From contig JAQXLO010000227.1 of the NCBI GenBank assembly GCA_029012165.1, positions 1 to 17,365 of the forward strand: 17,365 bases of DNA, in the 5' to 3' direction. Below, one piece after another: positions 8,045-14,294 of the stretch (positions are counted from its first letter, which is position 1; each line of letters starts with the position of its first letter). The translations under genes and the position numbers were made by a program. Origin of the DNA: Oscillospiraceae bacterium. Lineage in GTDB: Bacteria; Bacillota; Clostridia; Oscillospirales; Acutalibacteraceae. The notes under the pieces were generated by a model, which was not told where the DNA came from, searched no databases, and was given only the letters and a program-made list of their open reading frames with translations.

Positions 8045-8073
8045 TCACCCATTTACAGTGTATGCAAATGGGT
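8045..8073 (-). promoter_or_regulatory. Hairpin overlapping a ribosome binding site
   Basis: A perfect 8-bp inverted repeat pairs 8047-8054 with 8066-8073 around an 11-base loop. On the minus-strand transcript its downstream arm contains GGGT of the GGGTGA Shine-Dalgarno sequence for the small membrane protein gene starting at 8037. It lies in the 48-base gap after the ATP-grasp gene and lacks a U-tract. It is therefore better read as a translation-modulating or mRNA-processing structure than as a terminator. Confidence 0.45.
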
Positions 8074-8085
8074 GGAAGGGGTTCT

Positions 8086-9117
8086 TTATGCCTGCATCGC
8101 TTTTTCAAACAGCGGCAGTACGCCGTAATTGTCCGGCGTATGGGGCGGAAGCTGATACAGACAGTGCCCCGGAAATTCGTTGCCCTCGACCAGCACGGGA
8201 CCGTCGGGCGTCACCGCCAGATCCCAGCCCACATAGCCCACCTGCGGCACCACCTGCGCCGCCTTCTTGGCGAATGCCACGCACTGCTCCCACAAGGGGA
8301 TGGGATAACCCACAAAGGGTACGCCCGTGATGGGATGGGACGCATACACTTCGTTCTTGGCATCCACGGCATTATATTGCAGCTTGCCGGTTTCCACATC
8401 AATGCGTGTCATCATGCCGCCGTTGAGAAAATTATCCACCCGTCCGCCGTTGCCGATGCGGCAGATGGCCAGCACCAGTGTGACGGTGTGTCCGTTGTTC
8501 AGCGTGACCATGCGCAGCGTGTTGATGGCGTCGGGGTACAATTTCGCCATGTCGGGATGCTGGAGGATCTTCTCCTCCAAAAGTCCCGTGCCCATGTCCT
8601 GCAAGTGCTTATAAAACGAAGAAAAATCCGTGTAATCGGCGGGTCGAAGCATTTCCACGCCCTTGCCGCACATCCCGTCCCGGGGCTTTGCCACGATCTC
8701 GTCCTTGCCCGCACAGAACCTGCGCAGCTTTTCCGCCTCGGCGCCGAGGTCAAAGCCGTCGGCATCGGGCTTTTCGATGCGCATCCAATCCCTGCCGAGA
8801 AATTCCGCAAAACGCTCGTTAAACTCGTCCTTGTTTTCAAAAATATGGCGGTAGGCGGCGTCGTTGTAGCGGGCGACCAACCTGTCGTTGACACCCCGTG
8901 TGACATAGGTTTTGCGCTGTTTGGCGTTGGCACGCTCCATTTTGAACAGCTCGTAGTCCGTATACCCCGCCTGATAGCGCACACCGCACCAGATCATGTC
9001 CAGCATCACAAGCCCTTTCGGCTTGCCGCTGCGCTCGGCTACAATCTGCGCCAAATCTCCCATGGAGGAGAAACTCATTTTTTTCACACGGGAGACGATA
9101 TATTTCCATTTGCCCAT
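8086..9117 (-). CDS. ATP-grasp family protein, sugar-transfer-associated type
   Basis: A 343-residue protein with an ATP-grasp layout. A lysine and glycine-rich loop VAKPRDGMCGKG is at 142-152. Acidic hinge residues LLEEK lie at 179-183. Metal-binding positions are in VGWDLAV (D299) and VLVEGN (E311, N313). The overall pattern, including PDAINTLRMVT (195-205) and the FPGH block (315-318), resembles the ATPgrasp_ST group (PF14397) often found near surface-sugar genes. No such genes are nearby, so the substrate is open. These enzymes usually join a carboxylate to an amine or thiol through an acyl phosphate. The ATG at 9117 has only a weak GGTG sequence upstream. It lies 34 bases past the end of rnpB, with no room for a separate promoter outside rnpB itself. 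Confidence 0.8.
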   Translation of the reverse strand: MGKWKYIVSRVKKMSFSSMGDLAQIVAERSGKPKGLVMLDMIWCGVRYQAGYTDYELFKMERANAKQRKTYVTRGVNDRLVARYNDAAYRHIFENKDEFNERFAEFLGRDWMRIEKPDADGFDLGAEAEKLRRFCAGKDEIVAKPRDGMCGKGVEMLRPADYTDFSSFYKHLQDMGTGLLEEKILQHPDMAKLYPDAINTLRMVTLNNGHTVTLVLAICRIGNGGRVDNFLNGGMMTRIDVETGKLQYNAVDAKNEVYASHPITGVPFVGYPIPLWEQCVAFAKKAAQVVPQVGYVGWDLAVTPDGPVLVEGNEFPGHCLYQLPPHTPDNYGVLPLFEKAMQA

Positions 9118-9151
9118 AGTTACACCAGCTTTTTGAAATCAGTCAAAGAAA

Positions 9152-9494
9152 GATGAGCAGACCTGTAAGCCGGGTTCTGTCGTTTAAGGCAATCATCTTT
9201 CTACGCCTGCCGTTGCCGACAGGCTCTCGCCATCTTTCGGGGACTGCGCCGAGCAAGCGTCTGCCCCTGTCGATGTTGCTCCGGATAGGGTTTACAGGGC
9301 CATGCCGTCTCCGGCATGCCGGTGAGCTCTTACCTCGCCTTTCCACCCTTACCTGCCAAAGGCAGGCGGTATATCTCTGTTGCACTTTCCCTAAGGTCAC
9401 CCTCGGCGGCCGTTAGCCGTTATCCTGCTCTGCGGAGCCCGGACTTTCCTCACGCATGGAGACTCCATGCCCGCGACTGCCCAGTCTGCTCATC
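9152..9494 (-). ncRNA. rnpB: RNase P RNA, bacterial type A-like
   Basis: The catalytic RNA of ribonuclease P, which trims tRNA 5' leaders. On the minus strand the conserved core is clear: GAGGAAAGTCCGGGCTC near the 5' end, a GGAAAGTGCAACAGAGA block, GGTAAGGGTGGAAAGG and the ACAGAACCCGGCTTACAGG block near the 3' end. The P1 helix closes perfectly, with 11 bp pairing 9484-9494 with 9152-9162, which sets both ends within a few bases. The length of about 343 nt fits the family. The 5' end agrees with the promoter at 9501-9529. There is no obvious terminator before the ATP-grasp gene. Confidence 0.97.
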
Positions 9495-9500
9495 CTGTCT

Positions 9501-9529
9501 ATTTTATAGGATTTTATTGTATATGTCAA
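9501..9529 (-). promoter_or_regulatory. Sigma-A-type promoter of rnpB
   Basis: On the minus strand, a perfect -35 TTGACA (9524-9529) and a -10 TAAAAT (9501-9506) are separated by 17 bases. A start about seven bases past the -10 falls at 9494, the first base of the P1 helix of RNase P RNA. The near-consensus boxes fit a strongly expressed RNA gene. Since no other promoter is visible down the strand, it may also supply read-through into the genes below. Confidence 0.88.
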
Positions 9530-9600
9530 ACGTTCCGTTTAAATTTTTTCCCGAATTGCGCAATTTTTTCAAAAAAGTTTCCGATTTCTGAAAAAGCCTA

Positions 9601-9629
9601 TTGAGTATTGCCGGAAAAAGTAGTATAAT
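9601..9629 (+). promoter_or_regulatory. Sigma-A-type promoter of the glycyl radical enzyme operon
   Basis: A -35 TTGAGT (9601-9606) and a perfect -10 TATAAT (9624-9629) are 17 bases apart. The predicted start near 9636 gives a short leader of about 34 bases before the activase ATG at 9670, with no room for a riboswitch. It is divergent from the rnpB promoter, and palindromes lie between the two. Confidence 0.82.
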
Positions 9630-9669
9630 TATATTTGTATCTTTATAATTTTGGCAAAGGATGTCCGGC

Positions 9670-10527
9670 ATGACAGTGAAAATTATACACCGTGGTTTCA
9701 ACTTTTCTCAGGACGGTCCGGGCAATCGTCTTGTATACCATTTGCAGGGCTGTACCATGCACTGTCCGTGGTGTTCCAACCCCGAAAGCATTGCTCCGGA
9801 CGGGTGCATCTTAGCGACAGACAGCGCCGCCGATGCCCTGTGCCCCTACGGCGCCGTGCGGGACGGCCAGCCCGACGCCGAGCGGTGCAAAGACTGTGAA
9901 AAGCCCTGCCTGTCCCGGCACAGTGCGCATCTCAAATTCAGCTGTACCGAGCGCACGGTGGAGGACGTCCTGCGGGAGATCGACAGCTCCCGGATGCTCT
10001 TTTTTGACGGCGGCGGCGTCACCTTTACCGGCGGTGAAGCAACGCTGCAGTTCGATGCGCTGTGCGCCATGCTGACCGCCCTGAAAGAAAAGGGCATTCA
10101 CACTGCGCTGGAAACCAACGGCAGTCACCGAGATCTGCCGGCGCTGTTTGACAAAATCGACTATCTGATCATGGACTGCAAGCACTGGGACGAGGACGCC
10201 CACCGGCGTGTGATCGGCTGCGGAAACCGCCAAACGCTGGACAACATCCGCAAGGCATCACAAGCGCGCACCCAGCTTTTGGTGCGCATCCCCCTCATCG
10301 GCGGCTTCAACAGCAGTCCCGCCGACGCCGAGGGCTTTGCCGAGGCGCTGTCCTTCCTCGGCAGCGAACAGTGCGTGGAGGTACTGCGCTACCACGAATA
10401 CGGCAAGGACAAATGGAAGCAGTGCGGCATGGCGTACACCATGCAGGACGCTTTCGTTTCCGACGATGCGTTCCGCACGTTCTGCAAGATCTTGGCGGAC
10501 AGCGGACTGCATCTGATAAAGACATAA
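9670..10527 (+). CDS. Glycyl radical enzyme activating enzyme (radical SAM)
   Basis: A 285-residue radical SAM protein that should install the glycyl radical on the GRE encoded next. The cluster motif CTMHCPWC (C28, C32, C35) follows the typical N-terminus FSQDGPGNR. SAM-contacting GGE lies in GGGVTFTGGEATLQ (114-127), where Pro of the usual GGEP is Ala. The insert between motifs, normally two ferredoxin-type [4Fe-4S] sites, is reduced: only C46, C58, C73, C76, C80 and C92 are present, enough for one cluster at most. YHEYGKDKW (241-249) matches the family C-terminal block. The ATG at 9670 is chosen because AAAGGA lies eight bases upstream; an ATG at 9661 overlaps that site. It is the first gene after the promoter and ends 26 bases before the GRE. 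Confidence 0.93.
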   Translation: MTVKIIHRGFNFSQDGPGNRLVYHLQGCTMHCPWCSNPESIAPDGCILATDSAADALCPYGAVRDGQPDAERCKDCEKPCLSRHSAHLKFSCTERTVEDVLREIDSSRMLFFDGGGVTFTGGEATLQFDALCAMLTALKEKGIHTALETNGSHRDLPALFDKIDYLIMDCKHWDEDAHRRVIGCGNRQTLDNIRKASQARTQLLVRIPLIGGFNSSPADAEGFAEALSFLGSEQCVEVLRYHEYGKDKWKQCGMAYTMQDAFVSDDAFRTFCKILADSGLHLIKT

Positions 10528-10553
10528 AAGAACACGGAAAGGTTGTTGAAAAT

Positions 10554-12917
10554 ATGGTTTATTCTGCACAGAAAATCTCCGATATGGCCAAGGCGCTCTT
10601 TAAAGAAGAGCGTGCCATCCCCCGTTTGGACGGCTGGTTCCTCGCAAGAGAAGCCGCCCGCCGCTCCGACGAAGCCCATCCCGATGCCTCCAAAGAAATG
10701 CAAGCGGCGTACGCCCTTGCGCAGATCGTGCGTGATCTGCCCATCTCCTTGAGCGACAACGCCGTCTTTGCCGGCACCCAGCGGGACGCCTTTGCCCGCA
10801 CCTATGCTTTGATCAACCCCGCTTTCCAAGTGGAGACTTTCTCGGGCTACTGCGACCCGACGGCGATTTTTGACGACATCGAGCCCAGCGAAACCTTCCC
10901 GAAGGAGCGCATCGAGTCTCTGCGGGAGTACACCAAGCAGGGCGACTATGTGCGCTCGCTGACCGAAGTTTACGCCGAAAACGAAACCTACACCGCCGAG
11001 GTGGCGTTCTTCATCGAGCAGGTCACCGGACATCTGATCCCCGACTTCCGTCCGGCACTCAAATACGGCGTTCAAAAGCTCGCCGAGGACGTGCGTGCCA
11101 ACATGGCCAAGGAGACCGACAAAGAAAAGATCGAGACCTTTGAAGCGATCCTGATGGCGATGGACTGCGCCGTTGTCCTCGCCAACCGCTACGCCGACCT
11201 CGCCGCCGAACAGGCCAAGACTGCCTGCGAGGAGCGCAAAGCCCACCTTGCCCTGCTGGAAAAGACACTGCGCAAGGTTCCCTTGATGGGTGCGGACGAC
11301 CTGTTTGAAGCGATGCAGTCCTACATCCTGCTGTGGCAGTGTATGTGTCTGGAGCAGGCACCGAATCCCTTCGCCTTCTCCGTGGGCAACGCCGACCGCA
11401 TCTTTGAGCCGTACCGTGCCAAGTGCGGCGCCTCCCGAGAAGATACCACGGCACTGTTTGAGCATTTCCTCACCTTCTACAACGTGGGCGACCGCAGCTG
11501 GGCGATCAGCCAGAACGTCCTGCTGGGCGGCAAAGATGCCGACGGCAGCGACCTGACCAACGAAACCACCTACGCCATTCTTGATGCGTACTACGATATG
11601 AACCTGCCCCAGCCCATCCTTTCGGTGAAGCTGCACAAGAACACCCCCGATGCGCTGTACGAAGCCATGGGCAAGTTCTTCTTCACCCCGGGCTGTCTGA
11701 CGCCCTCGCTGTTCAACGACGATGCCATGTTCGTTGCCTTGGGCAGAAACGGCGTCGTAAAAGAGGATTTGGCAGACTACTCCGTCGCCGGCTGTCAGGA
11801 GCCGCTGATCATGGGCAGGGACAACGCCAACACCACCAACAGCTGGTTCAACCTGCCGAAAATTTTGGAGCTGACCCTCAACGACGGCAAGTCGCTCATT
11901 ACGGGCGCTGAAATCGGCACCGTGTGCGAAAAAACCGACGCCCTCACGAGACTGAAAAATATCCGTGCGGACTTCTACAAGAACGCCGAGCACTACGCCG
12001 AGCTGATGACCAAGGCCGCCAACGGCGCTTCCGTGGCGCTGTCCAACCTGCGTGTGCCGTTCCTGTCCGCATTCATGGGCGGCATCGACAGCGGCATTGA
12101 CACCCGTCATCCCACCCGTCAGGGCACCAAATACAACGGCAGCGGCTGTCTGATCCACGGTCTGTCCGTCGTCGCCGACTCCTTTGTCGCCATCGACAAG
12201 CTGGTCGAGGAACGCCCCGAGGACGCCGAAAACCTCCTGGACGCCCTGCGCAAAAACTTCGAGGGCTACGACGAGCTGCACGGCTTCCTTGCCGCCTGCC
12301 CGAAGTTCGGCAACAACGACGACACCGCCGACCAAGAGGCTGTGGAGATCGCCAACCGCATCTCCGACCTCATCGCATCCAAAAAGAATTACCTCGGCAA
12401 CCCCTTCCGTCCCGACTGGAGCAGCCCCTCCACCCATCTGCTGTACGGCTACTGGGTCGGCGCCACGCCTGACGGACGTTCCGCCCGGGAACAGGTCAAC
12501 TACGGTGTGGACCCGCTGTTCGGCGAAGCCGGCAACGGTCTGGGCTTCCGCATCCTGTCCACCATGAAGCTGCCCTTTGAGAAATTCAACGGCGGCTACG
12601 CCTCCCACTTCGGCATCGACCCCAAGTTCTTCCGCAGTGAAAGCAACGAGGAAAAGGGTCTCGAATTCAAAAAGCATATCTTCGAGCCGCTGTTCTTCAA
12701 CCCCGGCAACGACAAGGTTTCCCCCTTCTATCTGTACGTCAACGTGACCACGCCCGAGATTTTGCGCAAGGTGCTCGCCAATCCCAAGAAGTACGCCCCC
12801 AACGGCGTGTACATCATGCGCATCCACGGCACCTTCGTCAACTTCCTTGACCTGTCCCCCGCCATCCAGCAGGACATCATCCAGCGTCTGGATCTCGGCT
12901 CCACCTGCCTTTGCTGA
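10554..12917 (+). CDS. Glycyl radical enzyme of the PFL superfamily, substrate unknown
   Basis: A 787-residue glycyl radical enzyme, the usual size for the family. Family blocks include TGHLIPDF (158-165), LPQPILSVKL (351-360), CLTPSLFNDD (381-390) and GCQEP (413-417). C414 is the expected thiyl-radical cysteine and E416 the expected base, as in GCVE-type eliminases; pyruvate formate-lyase has Cys-Cys here, so it is not a true PFL. The glycyl loop is RIHGT (756-760) rather than RVxGY, with G759 the presumed radical site. Positions holding His and Asp in glycerol and choline enzymes appear as F273 and T428, so a diol dehydratase is unlikely. The ATG at 10554 follows GGAAAGG by 11 bases and begins typical family sequence. 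An ATP-independent anaerobic role in the cytosol or a microcompartment is possible; no shell genes are seen. Confidence 0.92.
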   Translation: MVYSAQKISDMAKALFKEERAIPRLDGWFLAREAARRSDEAHPDASKEMQAAYALAQIVRDLPISLSDNAVFAGTQRDAFARTYALINPAFQVETFSGYCDPTAIFDDIEPSETFPKERIESLREYTKQGDYVRSLTEVYAENETYTAEVAFFIEQVTGHLIPDFRPALKYGVQKLAEDVRANMAKETDKEKIETFEAILMAMDCAVVLANRYADLAAEQAKTACEERKAHLALLEKTLRKVPLMGADDLFEAMQSYILLWQCMCLEQAPNPFAFSVGNADRIFEPYRAKCGASREDTTALFEHFLTFYNVGDRSWAISQNVLLGGKDADGSDLTNETTYAILDAYYDMNLPQPILSVKLHKNTPDALYEAMGKFFFTPGCLTPSLFNDDAMFVALGRNGVVKEDLADYSVAGCQEPLIMGRDNANTTNSWFNLPKILELTLNDGKSLITGAEIGTVCEKTDALTRLKNIRADFYKNAEHYAELMTKAANGASVALSNLRVPFLSAFMGGIDSGIDTRHPTRQGTKYNGSGCLIHGLSVVADSFVAIDKLVEERPEDAENLLDALRKNFEGYDELHGFLAACPKFGNNDDTADQEAVEIANRISDLIASKKNYLGNPFRPDWSSPSTHLLYGYWVGATPDGRSAREQVNYGVDPLFGEAGNGLGFRILSTMKLPFEKFNGGYASHFGIDPKFFRSESNEEKGLEFKKHIFEPLFFNPGNDKVSPFYLYVNVTTPEILRKVLANPKKYAPNGVYIMRIHGTFVNFLDLSPAIQQDIIQRLDLGSTCLC

Positions 12918-12934
12918 CTTTTGAGGACGGATAT

Positions 12935-14284
12935 ATGAATGTTTTAGGTTTGGATATCGGCACCACCACCCTGTGCGCCGTCATCACGGACAGTGACAGC
13001 GGCGCCGTCCTTTGCGCACGCACCGCTCCCAACGGAACGGATCTTGCGAACACCGCAGACTATGAGCGTGCCCAGCAGCCGGACGTGATTTTGAAGCGCT
13101 GTCTCGCCCTCGCAGAGGAACTGTGCGAACAGTATGCGCCCGTGGCCGCCATCGGCGTGACGGGACAGATGCACGGCATCGTCTACATCGACCGGGACGG
13201 CAAGGCCGTTTCGCCCCTGTACACATGGCAGGACGAGAGCGGCAACCAGCCTTTTTCCGGCACGGAAAGCTATGCCGCACACCTTTCCGCCCTCACGGGC
13301 TATAAAATGGCCAGCGGCTTCGGTCTTTGCACCTGCTATGTGCACACGGTGCAGAACCGTGTCCCCGAGGGTGCGGTATGCATCTGCACCATCCACGACT
13401 ATGTGGCCATGCATCTTGCCGGGCGCACCACGCCCGTGATGCACACCTCCGACGCCGCCAGCTTCGGACTTTTCGACCTCAAGGCACTCTCCTTCGACAC
13501 CGCCGCCATCAAAAAAGCAGGGCTTTCCGCCGCACTTCTGCCCGAAGTGGTCAGGGATTTCACCGTCATCGGCACCTACAACGGCATCCCCGTGACCTGC
13601 GCCATCGGCGACAATCAGGCCAGCTTTATCGGCTCCGTGTCCGACATGGAAAACAGCGTCCTGGTCAACATGGGCACCGGCGGTCAGGTCTCGTTCCTGA
13701 CGGGCAGTGCCGAGGATCCCGGACTGGAGGTTCGTCCGTGCTGCGGCGACAAATACATCTGCGTGGGCGCCTCCCTTTGCGGCGGACGGGCATTCGCCTG
13801 TCTGGAAAAGTTCCTGCGCTCCTGTGCGGAAATTGCCACCGGGCAAAAGATCGATTCCGCCTATCCCGGCATGGATCGCTTTCTTGCCGGTGTACCCAGC
13901 GTGAGCGACCCGCTGACTGTGGACACCCGCTTCGCCGGCACCCGGGAAGCCCCCGCTCTGCGTGGCAGCATCCAAAATATCGGCACCGAAAACTTTACCG
14001 CCCGGCACCTCATCCTCGGCACCATGGAGGGCATCGTGGCGGAGCTTTTAGATATGTATAACGCTTCCGACCACGCCGAACACGCCACCCTTGTCTGCTC
14101 GGGCAACGGTCTGCGTAAAAATGACGCACTGCGCAATCTGTTCGGTCTGCGCTTCGGTATGCAGACCGTCACTCCCGTTCACAAGGAAGAGGCCGCCTAC
14201 GGCGCAGCGCTGTCCGCCCTCACGGCGGCAGGACTCAAGGACAGCCTGTCCCATGCACAGGCGCTGATCCAATATCAAAAATAA
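12935..14284 (+). CDS. FGGY-family carbohydrate kinase, sedoheptulokinase-like
   Basis: A 449-residue sugar kinase that should phosphorylate a ketose or polyol with ATP. The actin-like fold is marked by LGLDIGTTT (4-12), GVTGQMHG (74-81), TWQDES (97-102), AIGDNQASFIG (223-233, with D226 the likely catalytic base), VNMGTGGQVSF (244-254) and CSGNGLRKN (388-396). The TGQMHG plus TWQDE combination and the overall length recall the sedoheptulokinase-like branch more than xylulokinase or glycerol kinase, but the substrate is not fixed by this. The ATG at 12935 has GAGGA seven bases upstream; the frame could extend to a TTG at 12911 inside the GRE gene, which is less likely. It starts 17 bases after the GRE stop, suggesting that its substrate or product is linked to the GRE reaction. 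Confidence 0.9.
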   Translation: MNVLGLDIGTTTLCAVITDSDSGAVLCARTAPNGTDLANTADYERAQQPDVILKRCLALAEELCEQYAPVAAIGVTGQMHGIVYIDRDGKAVSPLYTWQDESGNQPFSGTESYAAHLSALTGYKMASGFGLCTCYVHTVQNRVPEGAVCICTIHDYVAMHLAGRTTPVMHTSDAASFGLFDLKALSFDTAAIKKAGLSAALLPEVVRDFTVIGTYNGIPVTCAIGDNQASFIGSVSDMENSVLVNMGTGGQVSFLTGSAEDPGLEVRPCCGDKYICVGASLCGGRAFACLEKFLRSCAEIATGQKIDSAYPGMDRFLAGVPSVSDPLTVDTRFAGTREAPALRGSIQNIGTENFTARHLILGTMEGIVAELLDMYNASDHAEHATLVCSGNGLRKNDALRNLFGLRFGMQTVTPVHKEEAAYGAALSALTAAGLKDSLSHAQALIQYQK

Positions 14285-14294
14285 GGAGACCATT

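Noticed and set aside
9143..9416. Short open frames on both strands at 9143-9416
   Set aside because: They lie within the RNase P RNA, whose conserved blocks and P1 closure explain the sequence fully.
9541..9600. T- and A-rich stretch as a bidirectional terminator
   Set aside because: It lies upstream of both divergent promoters, so there is no transcript to stop. The A/T runs are better seen as upstream promoter DNA.
10389..12827. Long open frame (812 codons) antisense to the GRE gene
   Set aside because: It mirrors the codon structure of the GRE, has low-complexity Gly/Val-rich translation, matches no family I know and has no ribosome binding site. Similar antisense frames lie opposite recD2, recJ, metH, the kinase and the sulfhydrylase, a known effect of GC-rich coding bias.
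10554..12917. Annotation of the GRE as pyruvate formate-lyase
   Set aside because: True PFL has adjacent Cys-Cys at the active site and an RVSGY loop. This protein has GCQE and RIHGT, so only superfamily membership is supported.
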